A DNA stretch of 64,000 bases from Cokeromyces recurvatus. Lineage: Eukaryota > Mucoromycota > Mucoromycetes > Mucorales > Mucoraceae. Location: the NCBI RefSeq assembly GCF_025118155.1, contig NW_026251400.1, positions 620,001 to 684,000 of the forward strand. The letters run 5' to 3'. Position 1 is the stretch's first letter. Each line of letters starts with the position of its first letter. Made by a program: the position numbers and the translations under genes. This document shows positions 1 to 12,672 of this stretch, piece by piece. The notes under the pieces were generated by a model. It saw only the letters and a program-made list of their open reading frames with translations. It did no database searches and was not told the DNA's origin.

Positions 1-2280
1 GATTGTGACTGTAATTTACAACAACGACCTCCTTGTTCTTATAAAAAAGTAGATATTCAAAGTTATTTTTTCTTCTTTTTCTTCTTTATTATTACTATTT
101 CTTCTGTAGGTAAGTCATTAAATAATACTATTTTATTCTTCTTCTTCTTCCCTGCCCTAGGAGGAAATTCTTTTTCTCATGGTTACCACTTATGTACCGG
201 GCTCTTGATGAGGAAGACACCCTATCTTGCCCTCCTTGAATTAGGAGGACATTGTAGGGTATCTTGTAGATTCAGAGGGCGTTACATATTGTGATCGCTA
301 TGGTTTTTCTAACCTCCTAGTAAAAATAAAAAATACAAGAACAAAGAAGGTGCAAAGAATCCTAGCCTCCACGCGGCCACCTTTGGACTGCAGTAAATGT
401 TATTTTTACTGTTGACGAATTGGGGATTCACTTTTTTTATATGAAATAAAAATGAAAATAAAAATAAAATAAATAAATATCTCTTTTTTTTACGTGTCTT
501 TTAATAATCTTGTGCCTTCTTTAACTATTGTTTGTATAATAAAATATCTTTTTGCTCCAAATTGACTTTAAGAAGTATAAAAACAAGTAGAAAAGTTATA
601 AAGTAATTAACATAAAAAATACAGGAAATATAAAATGTGGTGTAGTAGTGATTATTTAAACTATTAACTAATATCTTATCAGAGAAACTATCATAATTAT
701 TAGTCTTCCTTTATAATCAAATTATTATTTTTTTTTTAAATTAACTAAGATGAGTACAAAATATTAAAGATATTGAGTACTTATATTTCTTTTATGTATA
801 CATATTTCCTTTTTTTTTTTTTTTTTTTTTTTTTTTGGTTCTAGTAAAGCTACTTCAAAATGGGGGCGGATATTTTAAGCAAGCTATATCTAATGTAGAA
901 ATAATTTTTGATTCTTTTCTCGAGCAATCTATTTCTCAACGACAGTCATCAGCAAACGAAGGTAAATGATGTTCTAATGTCCCTTATTAATCTCCTTTTT
1001 CTTTCTTTCTTTCTTTATTATAATAACGAACACTACTTTGCACTAGTTTTCTACTGAAAAAAAAAAGTATAAGTATATTAACATCATTAGGATTATAAAA
1101 AAAAAAGAATCTACATAGTAAATTGTTAAACGACTTTAATACCATTACTGAAATACAGTGTACATAAAAGAAAGAAAGGAAGAGAACGCTACAACAAGAG
1201 TACTTTAACGAAGATGTATTTAATATACCTAATAATAATGTAACTTTGACGTGGCAAAGAATTTAAGTGAGTTTCACATTTCTGCTATACTCTCTAAGAA
1301 AAAGTAAGCAAACATAATAAGTAGCCCATTACATGTACATATATACACATATACTTTTCGGTAATGACTATATGTACCTTTCTTTTTTTTTATCTTCTTT
1401 TCTGACAAGCATATGAAGTATGTTTGATCCAAACAATATGACAGAAATCAATCTAAATACAACGTGCTATACTTAAGCTGATAAGATGACTAATTATTGT
1501 ATGAAATGGACGCATGAAGTTAGCCAATTAGCAAATATCGTTCGTGGGTAATCCTTTTGAGAGAATAGACCCTTTCAACAGCGGTAATGTACACCTTGTT
1601 TCTTTCTTTTAAAAAAATAAAAAATAATCTGCATTTATACATTTTGTCATGAACTGACTTATAATGTCATGTACCTTGATTAAACAAGCGGATCAAGGAA
1701 TTCTATCTAGATTCCCCTGAAAAACTCTCTTGGTCCACTCCATCAAATAATATTAAAACCTCTAACACTTTATTAACTGTAACATATCTTATTCGGTCGT
1801 AACTAACATTTTTTCTTATTCACAACTTATCTGAGACCTCTTTAACAATTCTTATAAATAGCTAAATAAAAATTATTGACTCTTGACTTTCTTTTGTCTT
1901 TGTATTATTTGATATTTTACAAGTAATACTACAGTTTTATCTATGATTTTAACAATTATGTGTTCATATAAGAATATCTATAGTCAGAGAGGCATTAGAA
2001 AAGTATTAGTTACGACAGAATAATCCTATTTAGTATTGTCAGTAGAGTGTACCAACTTCCTTAAGTTTATAAAACATGAGGAAGTATAATACATAAATAA
2101 GTTGAAGCCGCATTCCTTTATACTATTTGTCCAGGTACTTTAAGTATAACATTTAATAAAGGAAGAGTAAATGACTCTGACTACACCTATTTATTTCAAT
2201 GATCGTTGAATTCTTATTAAAAAAAAATTGTTTGATGATATAAGATTATAGCATATGCATGCATAAAAGGGAAATATTTT
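1..2280. other. Gene-poor AT-rich region, no gene recognised
   Basis: No reading frame here resembles a known protein. The stretch is made of A/T homopolymers (for example a T-run near 810-835), CT-rich tracts and scattered stops in all frames. A segment near 2,040-2,090 resembles a segment near 9,490-9,540 and may be part of an old dispersed element. The slightly GC-richer part at 170-400 holds no frame I can identify. Confidence 0.6.
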
Positions 2281-2720
2281 TTATTTTTATTTTTTTTTTG
2301 AATACCACAATTCGGCAACTATACCTAAAATCTTGGGTTTATAAAGAAAAAAATTGTGGTAAATAAAACAACTTGATCGGAAAGGGCAGCGCCTTTCTGT
2401 TGGCCAAGCGGCGATCATGGAGAGATGAACTTTGTTAGCTGTAGATGGGAGTGATTTAATAATAAAATCGGGGTTAATTCTGAGCTTTAATGATAACATG
2501 CTACCTTCCAGGATCCAATGTTCAACACCAGGCCTTCAATGGAGGTCGATAAAAAGATGTTGTTAAATCGCGGGGTAATTTCCTACCATGCAAGAGAGGA
2601 AAGCCCGCAGCATTGAGAGAATTCCTGGGAGTAACACGGCTGTAGTAGAAGCAAACAAGAACAGAATCTAATCCACCTCTACACTATAAAGGACTTCCTC
2701 TTCAATAATTTTTTTTTCTC
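2281..2720. other. GC-richer island, possible transposon relic
   Basis: Base composition is clearly richer in G and C than the flanks. On the minus strand, frames around 2,720-2,500 give short broken stretches including LLHGRKLPRDL, which loosely recalls the LLYGR region of Ty3/gypsy-type integrases. It is too short and too interrupted for a firm call. An open frame of 70 codons at 2287-2499 (minus) shows no recognisable domain. Best read as eroded mobile DNA. Confidence 0.25.
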
Positions 2721-4489
2721 ATATAAAATAAAAAAAATGAAAAAGAAGGGAGGATGGGTTCTAAAGTTAATACGTATTGTGTAGTACAATTGTGATAAAA
2801 AGTTACACGTTATTTATTTAGAACTACTGTCATACCTGTTGCAGTTACAGAATACTTGTAAATTATAATATGTAACAGTAAGGAAATAGTATAAACTACT
2901 GGTGTGATTATACTCAAAGACTTGAAATAGAAGAAATATTATGTAAAGAATTGACAAATGAAGAAAATACTATTAAATTTAATAAATTAAAAAACAACAA
3001 CGCACATGAAAAAACATGAAAGAATAAGTTATCATAAAAAAAACCTGTATGGCAAAAATAAGCACACAACTTTTTATAGAACACAGTTTTGGGATAAAGA
3101 AAAAAAAATATTAGTTCAGAGGCAATCGACTCATCAGTGATAGACGAAAATAATAATAATATGAAGCCGAATATTATATTAATAACAACAACAAAAAAAA
3201 ATATAAAACTGATGGCAGACTTGTTATAGCTGATACATCAAATAAGCTATTCAATATTAAAAATAACTACTTTAATAATAAGGAAGGATATTAAGGATAT
3301 CGACTTAGTGGCCAAAGCTGATAAAAATGATAGAAGATATATGAATCCTTTTAACATTGGTAGTTGGGTAAGATATGTAGAGAGCTATAAAAACTTTAGA
3401 AGTTATGACAATGACCAAACAGGCAAATTTGGTACTTCCTTAGTGAATTCTGCAAGACAAAGAACCTATGGATTGAGGCTATATATCGTTAAAATGAGAA
3501 TTATGGGCGTATTTTAAGTCAAAAAAAAAAGGCAATTTTGATTTTTGATGTTTTCAGAACGAATTCTAACGTTAAAGCAAATATCATTCATTTCTGATTA
3601 ATGTACACATAAGTCTCTAAAAATTAATATTGGGTATCTCTAATATGACAGATGCTGAAGCTTTTGATAAGTTCTTAATTGCTAGTCTCCAATCAGCACG
3701 AAACTAAAATCCATATAATGGATGTAATTGATATAGATAATCCTATATTGGGTAAAGTTATTAAAGTCGTTTATCACACATATGAGGATAATTGACAAAA
3801 ATTATAACAGTAGTGTGGGTTCAAATAATGTGCATATTAAATGTGATGGTATGACTTACAGAAGAAAAGAAAGAGAAAGAGAACAGAAGGGAGTATAGTT
3901 TGAGACTTGTTTATTCAATATAAAAAGAATGATATAAGGTCTATTTCGTGTCTACACAACTACTTGTATTTATATTAATGAATCCTAAATCAAAGAAGTA
4001 AAAAGAACTATAAAAAGACAAGTCATGAAACAGTGTTAGTATTCAGATATACATTGTGCTGATTCAAGAGACTGATTTATGGATTATATATTGAGTGCTG
4101 TAATAATCTGATTTAAGATTTAAATCGTTTGATCTGGGTATATAGGTTCCTGATGTCTATTTTAGTGGATCAAAGACGACCTAACTCCTTTGTCAAGATT
4201 ATAAAAATAAATATGTAGAAATGATACGATGTCTTATAATTGATACATCTAGACGATTGGACGTCAATAAGTTTTATATTATTTACAAGATGTTATATAC
4301 AGAGTTTTATTTCATATGCAGGCTTATAGTTTATCCTTTATTATGTAATTCATCTACTATAATATGACTTACGCTTATATTCAGAGCTTGTTCTATAACA
4401 CAGAGGATATTTTTGATACGGATGAGGATATCATGGATACTACCCCTGAAGATACTCCAGCCAAAGCAACCAGCCCTGACAACACTCAA
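2721..4489. other. Gene-poor region with eroded coding relics
   Basis: Many stops in all frames. Short readable stretches, such as 3308-3517 on the plus strand (69 codons, no ATG at its start, no recognised domain) and near 3,640-3,710, look like remnants of former coding DNA. I see no intact gene, RNA gene or tandem array here. Confidence 0.45.
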
Positions 4490-4504
4490 CATTAATGGCC
4501 AACA

Positions 4505-5704
4505 TGTTAATAACATTATTTAATGCTACTGGACTTCCAAAACAAGCTATACAACTTATATTAAAAATCGTTGAAAACTCATCACTCCTTTTTATTACAG
4601 AAACCTTGCTTTTACCACCAAACAAATATCCCACAACATGTAAACAGTTTCATACTTAAGGCCAACCTTAATTCAATGTACCACAGAAGCCGTGGTCATC
4701 TTGGTGTTTTCCTTCTAATAAATCCTATTTTTAAACAACACATTTACCATATCCAACATGAAAATCCTATATTAGCTAAGTATACGTTATTCGTAGTTAT
4801 ATCTGCTAAAATTTTAATACACTGTCTTTACATTCCTCCTAAACTAAATGATGATGAACTATCAGAAATTCTGGAATTACTACCTCTTAATTATAATAAC
4901 ACAACTGAAGCTATCATCTGTGGAGACTTCAATGCTAGAATGGGCAGTTACACCGGTGACACTAGAGAAAATCATAAAGGTCGACTCATATATAACTGGA
5001 TTCAATCTAACGAACTTATAAGTTGGAATCAGCGAATTGCGTATGGTGTACCCACTTCATATAGCTACTCCTGAAATAGTATTGTTGACTACTTTCTGAG
5101 TACAATGGACCTGACTTCTCCGACGATAGTAGTTAGAGATGATTTTTCATTAGAATCAACTCATAAACTCTTAACCTTCTCTTTTCAAACACCATCATAT
5201 ATTCCTAATAATATGTACTCAGTACCAGACTCACGGAAACTTTGGAACACCAAAAAGCTTAAAAAAGAGAAGACGAGAGAAACATACCATAGCGTTTTTA
5301 AAGAACACTTGAACCTTATTCTATCACCATTGCCCTCTTTTTCACTTCAAAGAAATGATGCTCAGAAGTATATTGAACATATCAACACCACATTACTGGA
5401 CACTCTATATGTATCACTTAATACTGTCTGTGGTAAACAAAAGACATATTCGTCCAATTCACATTCAAAAGAGTTCTGGGCATCAGAAATGACGGAAACA
5501 TTTAAAACAAAAGAGATTTACTATCGAAAATGGAGAAAGGCGAATGGTCTTAACTGTCTTAAATACTGGTTACTTCATCAAGAAGTCAAGGCGAAACTAC
5601 GAAGAATGATTATCCAGCGGAGAAGAGAAACTTGGCGGCTTTCCTGTGACAAAATGAAGAAAGGCGAATACACAAAGGCCATAGCTAAGTTTTCACGAAT
5701 ATGA
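4505..5704 (+). pseudogene. LINE endonuclease (EEP family) domain, broken
   Basis: Frames around 4,580-5,070 carry the hallmarks of the endonuclease/exonuclease/phosphatase fold used by LINEs to nick target DNA: a FITETLL segment near 4,595 (early acidic catalytic residue), GVFLLINP, IHCLYIPP, and the catalytic GDFNARMG block near 4,921-4,944. An in-frame TGA at about 5,072 is followed in the same frame by IVDYFLSTMDL, the usual late S/D-Y-x-L block. The remainder to 5,704 is the linker toward the reverse transcriptase. A frameshift near 4,660 separates the first conserved block from the rest. Confidence 0.75.
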
Positions 5705-5892
5705 AAAAATCGTTTAATTAAACCTGTTTTCTCTGTCATAGATGGACCGCAAAAAGCCGCTGAATTAATGGCAGACCATCTAAAGCGGACATTATCAGGT
5801 ACCTTTTTACTCAATGTTCCATGACAAGAATGTATATCGATTTCTCATTGTATATCTACTCATTAACCATTTCAAACGTCTTTTATTTCAGC

Positions 5893-6991
5893 TGACTGTC
5901 CATTTAACTTAGATGAAATTAAATCAGTAATCTTAGATCTTCCACAAAATAAAGCACCTGGCGTTGACCATATTACAAGCGAAATGGTTCAACCACTTGT
6001 AAATATTATTTCTTCAATTCTTCTTTATCTTTTCCAGTTATGCTGGCAATGGTCATACACACCCCAACTATGGTGCATTAGCTAGATAGTCCCAATCCAT
6101 AAAAAATGTGACACATCTGGCCCGGGCAATTATCGACCAATTAGTTTGACCTCAATAATCCGTAAAATTCTAGAAAAATGCATGCAATCTGAACTAATTA
6201 ACACTGGTCCCACACTGGATGTAGCTCAGGGGGGTTTCCGTGAAGCTAGAGGATCGCTTGACCAAGTACTTTGCCTAACTGAATTATGTCAATTATATCA
6301 TCGTAAATATTTACGTTACAATCCAGTACTAGCCTTTCTCGATATAAAATCAGCTTATGATACGGTTGATCAAAGTATCATTTGGGACGAGCTTTCTTCA
6401 AGTGTCTCAACACCTCTTTTAGCCCTCTTATATAATATGTTTAAAGAAGTTTCTGTCAAAGTGATTCTTGGTAACCATACATTCTCCCGTTTCCATCCAA
6501 AAACAGGCGTTCTCCAAGGCTCTGTCTTATCGCCTTACTTATAATCAGTATATATTAATAGTCTTCCAAATTTCTTACGACCAGCACTTCCCTTTGAAAC
6601 AGACTTTAATGATCCTTCCCATGTGGCGTCAAAGTTAAATTGCCTATTATATACAGATGATGTTGTTCTCGTTGCTGATGCTGATTCCATACAGTCCCTT
6701 TTTTCCAAATGCGAAGAACACAGCTTTTCTTTAGGTTACAGATGGAACCCTAAAAAGTGCGTTATTGTGAATTCCAATCCTACACCTCTAAAATACTACC
6801 TCTACAATAATGAATTACCCAATGAAGTTTTCTTCCCGTACCCCGATGTTCCTATTAAATCTGGTGGTCTCGCGCATAAATCAGCACTTTTACAACAAAA
6901 CATTAATACAGTATTTATCAAATCAAATGGTTCGAATATTTCTTTAACATTGAATAATACATGTATAAATACTCAAGATCATCGTGTCTAA
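5893..6991 (+). pseudogene. LINE reverse transcriptase domain, broken
   Basis: The reading includes NKAPGVDHITSEM, then (after an in-frame TAG near 6,083) the GNYRPISL block, a GGFREARGSLDQ segment, motif A as FLDIKSAYDTVD with the first catalytic Asp, GVLQGSVLSPYL, and the polymerase core YTDDVVLVAD near 6,650, where YTDD replaces the usual YADD/FADD. A stop near 6,542 separates the palm motifs. Family knowledge: this domain performs target-primed reverse transcription. The copy is inactive as read, and the C-terminal third is absent. Confidence 0.85.
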
Positions 6992-7000
6992 TCAGTTGAT

Positions 7001-7190
7001 AATAATAACTACTTAAATAGATGATTCAAGTTGATTACTGGTAAGTTTAGTCATGTTTTAATATATACTAAAATGTATATCATTATCACGTGTAAATGCT
7101 GTATTATGTAATTCATGAAGGGCCACTTTTTAAATCTTTAATTACATAATCAAACTGAATAAATAAATAAATAAAAAAAGCATAATACAT

Positions 7191-7229
<39 letters not shown>

Positions 7230-7733
7230 GTATGTATATACAAGCATACACACATATATAAACGTATATATAATGCATGTTATACTGATTACATTTTGAA
7301 ATCTTTATTTCATGATACAATCTATTAAAACTATATACAGCTTTGTCTTCTCTCTGCTTTATTACTGTCCCTGTGTTCTGTCCTCTGTACAACTTTAAAT
7401 ATACAAACATGTAAGCCCATTAACACATCCTTCTTTCTTTCTTTCCCTTCCTCCCTCCCGTCTTTCTTAATTATATATTAAGTGGATACATAAATTATTT
7501 TTATTAATTGATAAAGTACTTTACAATAGGCATGATCTTATGTATATGTGTGTAAATAAATAAGAACATCGTGATATGCATGATACTGACATGTGATATC
7601 TTGTAATATTGGAGTAAGAGATGATGACCTATACAGCGTCATATATGCATATACATAAAAATCGTATAGGTGCACGCTCTGTAAAGAATAGAATATAACA
7701 GTAAACTGAATATTTAATATCCATATAGCCCTG
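7001..7733. other. Intergenic, with TA/TATG microsatellite
   Basis: Contains a (TA)n run followed by (TATG)n at about 7,192-7,236, then CT-rich sequence near 7,430-7,465. No gene recognised. Open frames crossing the microsatellite are simple-sequence artefacts. Confidence 0.6.
7192..7236. repeat. (TA)n-(TATG)n microsatellite
   Basis: About ten TA units directly followed by about five TATG/GTAT units, just downstream of the LINE remnant. Confidence 0.85.
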
Positions 7734-7919
7734 CTATTTTACTTTGATATTTGGTGTTGATATTGAGTGATGATAATAAGTAGCTGTCGCAGTAGTAGTA
7801 GTGGCAGTCATGTTATCAACAGCAATCATTCTCCTTTTATTCTCTTGCTGTTCCTCTTTTAAATAGGATGTAACAAATTTAAGAAATATTAAAAATAAAA
7901 TAATAGAATGTAGGGCCAT
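7734..7919 (-). CDS. Candidate small secreted peptide, 61 aa
   Basis: An ATG-initiated frame of 61 codons with a plausible signal peptide: short N-terminus, hydrophobic core (SIILFLIFLKFV, residues 5-16), then a polar, Thr/Ala-rich tail encoded partly by an ACT/GCN-type simple repeat. No cysteines, no recognised domain, and no neighbouring gene in a suggestive arrangement. It could equally be a chance ORF in AT-rich DNA, since a hydrophobic stretch is easily encoded by T-rich codons. No function is proposed. Confidence 0.25.
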   Translation of the reverse strand: MALHSIILFLIFLKFVTSYLKEEQQENKRRMIAVDNMTATTTTATATYYHHSISTPNIKVK

Positions 7920-8093
7920 TTTTGTTTTGATATTTATTGTATATTAATAAATAATGCTAAAAAGAAAAGATAAAGAGAGAAAGAAGAAAAAGAAAAAGTA
8001 ATATATATACAGCATATACATGTACAATCTATTATATCATGTGCTGCTATAGATATCATCATACTTCTTTATAAGGGTAATCTATATATGATA

Positions 8094-9094
8094 TTATTCT
8101 ATTAATACAAAAAAAAAATCTATTTCATTCAAAATAATAGAGTTAAACTTACCTAATGTATCATCTTTCTTTCTCCATAACTTCTTCTTCTTCTTTGTAG
8201 TAACATGTTCTGCCCATACTTCAACACAATATTTTTTTTTAAATTTACGAATAAATGCTGGATCCCATAATTCAGAAGCAATACCGAGATCTTTACAGCA
8301 ACGCATTAATGCATTACTTTTACAGCCTTCAGAAGCAGTTGGTAATCCAGATATATCAAAGAAATCTTGTTCTCCTCTTGCTTGTGAAACAAAACGTCCA
8401 CTACAAATTAATGCATATTCACGTGATATATTTTTTGGTGATATAGTATGTTCTCCACGAGGTGCTAACCCCCATCCTCCTGGCCCAAAAGCTTTATTCA
8501 GAATACGTCTATATTTAATTTCAGGCAAATAAAGCAAACCGTCTAAAACAGATTTAATTATTAAATGTATTTCTTTTTTTTTCTTTCTTTCTTTTTCTTA
8601 TCTCTTTTCTTATCTTTTTTAATTACTCGCATTTAATATATACCTGGCTTAATTTCAACATCTTCATGATTAATAGGTTGAAGCAAAATGTTAGTAACTT
8701 CTTCAGGAAATCTTTCTGTTGAAAGACCATAAAAGGATGAAGACCAATTCTGTTGTCCTTCTTGTGATTGTACATCAAGCGGTGCATCAAATTGTTTTGT
8801 AGTTGGAAAATGATCAGCTTGTGTCATGATCGAATTTGATGGCATCACTTCTTTTTCTTTAGAATTATCTTTTTCTACATTTGGCTCTTCCTTTTTGACC
8901 TTATTCGCAGTAATATTATTTCCATTAAGTTTGACAAAACGTGTAGTACTCACAGCTCGAATCTTTAAAATAATAATAAAATAAATAATAAAATATAAGT
9001 TTCTTGTATATATAAAACCTCAATTGTACTTTACCCATTGAGATTGAACTGGCTGTTTTATTGCAACTCTTCTTAAACCAGTAAATACTTGCAT
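8094..9094 (-). CDS. MGM101-like mitochondrial recombination/nucleoid protein
   Basis: Predicted exons on the minus strand: 9094-9035, 8962-8644, 8542-8153 and 8098-8094 (257 aa). The conserved core starts at [20 protein letters not shown] and runs through [13 protein letters not shown] and the segment ending LWRKK, matching Mgm101, the fungal Rad52-like single-strand annealing protein needed to maintain and repair mitochondrial DNA. The N-terminus ([20 protein letters not shown], basic and without acidic residues) fits a mitochondrial presequence, followed by a low-complexity acidic/basic linker. The last intron (8152-8099, 54 nt) is a multiple of three, so splicing or read-through ends at the same TAA. 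The final few residues are therefore uncertain. Confidence 0.85.
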
Positions 9095-10614
9095 GGTCCC
9101 CTTTTAATATTTGGTAAAAATAAGAGAAAAACCACTGCGGATTAAACTGGGTTTTTGTTGCCGTTTTTTAAATGAAAAATGGTCACAGTAAATAATTATA
9201 ATCATATCGAAAAAAAAAATAAGTACATTGATAATTCTAGTAGTATCTATTTCTGCTGTTGGCCTGTAGTAAAAAAATAAAAAAATAAACTATAGGATAT
9301 CAGTGATATTTCTATTAAGACATTAGAACAAAAGTAAATATAAAATCATAAAAGATATCAAAAAGTTGATAAAATTAAGCAATTATTCGGGATATAATTT
9401 TAAATGATGAGTATTTATACAAGACTATCTGAAAACAGAGAGAAAGTAAAAGAGTATTAGTAGTGCCCGAGTAATACCTTTGCATTATCAAATGAAGTGT
9501 ACAACATTCTTAAATTCATACATTATGAAGAAGTATATCAAACGGTTAAGCATCTGTTCTTTAATAGTGTTTGTCTAAAACTTTTTATTAATTTGGGGGA
9601 GGGGAGGGGTTAAAGAGAGGGCAATTAACTCCAATGGCCGAATTATTTTATTTACACCCCCTTACTCATAGATTGCAGTTCATCTGATGAGATAGGCTTT
9701 GTGGTAAATATATTATAACTAACTTTGAAATTAAATACCAATTCACAATAATTGAAATATAAGATATTGCAACTAAACTCAATATTATATTAAAAGGGAT
9801 TTATTTAAATGAAGAAACTGAACAAAAATATGGAGTAACTTAATTAGAACCGAATGTAATGGAGGATTTACGTTATTTAAAGGGAAGGCTTATTTTTTTT
9901 TCTAAAGACAATAGCATATGAAGCTTATGTTATTTATAAAAAAAAACATGATATATGGGCTTGAAAAAAAAAAGGTTGATAGATGCAGTAGAACTATATC
10001 TCGAGGAAGCTTATATTAAAAATGTTCCCTAAATATGCTAGTAGTTGCAAAAGAAAAATTACACACACACACACACACACACACACTTATATATACACGT
10101 ATGAAATAAAAGATTTAGCTATTTACATACGTAGCTTACATAAATATACAATCAAGAAAAGTTAAACAATATTAGAAATAGCGTAAAATATGTAAGGGTA
10201 AGAGCTATTGAGCTATAATGTAACATTATAAATCATGAGAAATCTACATGCGTTGATTTACAGTAACTTTATACTTTTATTAATGAAGTGAGCTTTTATT
10301 CACAAACAATAAGAAATGAGGCTTGGACAAAACTGGAAAAAAAGATTCATTATAGTAGATATATACTCATAAAAGGGAGAGTAACTATCGTCATTATGGG
10401 CTATATTTCAAAAAATAGGCGTATGATATCGGAGATTAAAAATGGATGGCCGCATTAAAGTTTTGATCTGTAAAAAAAGGGAATGAAATTTTCCCGGGTA
10501 ACCAAAAATAGCATATTTATAATAAAATTAAGCAAAGATAAAAATTATTTTTATTCATATTTATAGTTCTTTTCTTTTCCTTTTTTTTTATGTTTTGTAT
10601 TTTTACTTTAAGAA
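9095..10614. other. Gene-poor region with (AC)n microsatellite and eroded repeat
   Basis: No intact gene. A relic frame near 9,490-9,545 (NILKFIHYEEV) resembles one near 2,040-2,090 (NFLKFIKHEEV), suggesting copies of one decayed element. An (AC)n run lies at 10,061-10,086. The T-rich stretch just before 10,615 is the probable promoter/5' UTR of the metallopeptidase gene. Confidence 0.5.
10061..10086. repeat. (AC)n microsatellite
   Basis: About 13 uninterrupted AC dinucleotides in intergenic DNA. Confidence 0.9.
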
Positions 10615-12627
10615 ATGAATATAAATAATAATGAACGTACTCCTTTAATACGTTCTTCCAAGTCTTCTACAGATTCGAATTATAAAAGAACATATCATGT
10701 TTATGGCATGGCATTTGGATTTTTGTTCTTATTTTCTTACTTTATTAATTATTATCGAAATGTTTTACCTACACCATTATCTGATGCACAAGCAAAGGCG
10801 CTAGACGATTTTCCGGGAATGCATGCATATGATGAATATTTGAGTCATTTTACAGCTCCACACTCTGCTAACACTCGTGAAAACGCAGTAATGAGAGACT
10901 GGATTGCTTCTGTCGCTTTAGATCTTCAAAAGGTTGCTATCGAACGTGGTTTAAAAATGGATGTCATTGCTGATGATCCTTCAATTGATATAATTAAGCA
11001 CGACTGGTTCACACCCAGTAAGAGAAAGCTGTTTTATATATCGATGTATATATATTTGTATCCTAAAATATATCACTCTTTTTTTTTTTTTTTTAAGATG
11101 AGCAATGGTATGTAAAGTCACGAAATGTTATTGTTCGTTTGCATGGTCAATCTGGAAAAGAAGATGCTTTATTAATAAATGCGCATTATGGTAATTTATT
11201 CGTAAATTCATAAGGAAGTAGTATATGTGTTGAAGTAACATATTTAGATAGTGTTCCCACTAGTTATGGTGTAACAGACAACGGTATGGGTGTTGTTACT
11301 ACTCTTGAATTATTGCGTTACTTTATAGATAATCCACCTCGTCATACTATTATTTTTTTGTTGAATAATTTCGAAGAAGGTGGCCTTATTGGTGCAAAAG
11401 CATTTTTAAATCATCCTTGGTATCGTTCTGTTAAGTTATTTATCAATTTGGGTATTATTATTTTTTTTAACTAAAAAGAAATGTACATGAAAACATTTTC
11501 TAATTGTAATATGAATTTGTTACAGAGGGTGCTGGTGCTGGTGGTAGGGCTATCATGTTTAGATGCTCTAACCTGGATGCTGTCAGGAATCTAGCTAATT
11601 CTCCTGCTACATTTAAGCATGGTTCTCCCTTAGGGAATGATATGTTCAAGGCACAACTTATTAAAAGGTATAGTTAGTATATTTAAAACATTAAAAAAAA
11701 AGAAAAGATTATTCAATTTGCATTTATAAATAAGTGATACAGACTATTCAGTGTTTACTGAGCAGGGCGTTCCTGGTCTAGATATTGCTTTTTATACACC
11801 TCGTTCTCATTATCATACTCCTCTTGATGATTTAAATCATACCACCCCTGAAGCACTACAATATATGGGTCAAATGGCTTTAGGCGCTACTAGATCTATT
11901 GCCAATAGTGATACTTTATTATATACTTCAAAAGAACAAGAATCTTTCATTTATTTCGACATTTTAGGACGCACTGTATTCGTTTATAGTTTTGTCACAT
12001 ATCAGTTGATGAATATATTAGCTCTTTTAAGTATACCCATCATTGCTTTTTACTTGATTTCAAAAAATAAGGACAATCGCGAAACCATTTCCTCAATCAT
12101 TAAACGAAAGACAAGTCTTATTATTCAGGGTTTAGCTGCTATAATTGCTGCTATCGTGTTAGCTCTTATATTTGGTGCCATTGCTGTCTTTTTAATGACT
12201 AAAATCAATCCTTCTATGACTTACGGCGACGTTTACGGTGCTGCTTTATATACATTTGTTGCAGCTTTTCTTGGTATTCAAGTATCACAATTAATCCTTC
12301 CTGTTAAATTCAAACAATTGCTTGCTAATACTAATGCAATTTGGTATGGGCTAATCTCATTTTGGTGGATCTTAGTTGTAGCTGCTTCTTTTGCTGGTAG
12401 TAAAGGAATTGCTAGTTTATATTTTGTTTTCTATATATTATTATTTAACTCTTTAGCTGCTTTAACTCATTTCTTACTACCTCCTACACAGAAGATTCGT
12501 TCTGCTTTAATCTTTTTCACTCAGACAATTGTTCCTTTTATTTTCTTGTTAGAACTAGAGTTCCTAGTAATGGATGCCATGCGTCATTCTACTGCTGATG
12601 GTACTCCTGAAATTGTTGGTAAATTTG

Positions 12628-12672
<45 letters not shown>

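Larger units (their letters stand above)
4490..7000 (+). mobile_element. Decayed non-LTR retrotransposon (LINE), endonuclease plus reverse transcriptase
   Basis: The plus strand encodes, in order, an apurinic-type endonuclease domain and a reverse transcriptase domain, the order of a LINE second ORF. Coding is broken by at least one frameshift near 4,660 and stop codons near 5,072, 5,702, 6,083 and 6,542, so this copy cannot be autonomous. The element stops at about 6,991 before the C-terminal zinc-knuckle region seen in the separate fragment at 45.6 kb. No LTRs or clear target-site duplication are visible. 3' truncation is unusual for simple LINE insertion, so a later deletion is likely. Confidence 0.85.

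Noticed and set aside
7150..7410. 86-codon minus-strand frame rich in Tyr/Ile/His
   Set aside because: It is driven by the (TA)n/(TATG)n microsatellite.
10615..12618. Treating the metallopeptidase as several short separate genes
   Set aside because: Exon joins at all five introns restore conserved zinc-site and neighbouring motifs in phase, so it is one gene.
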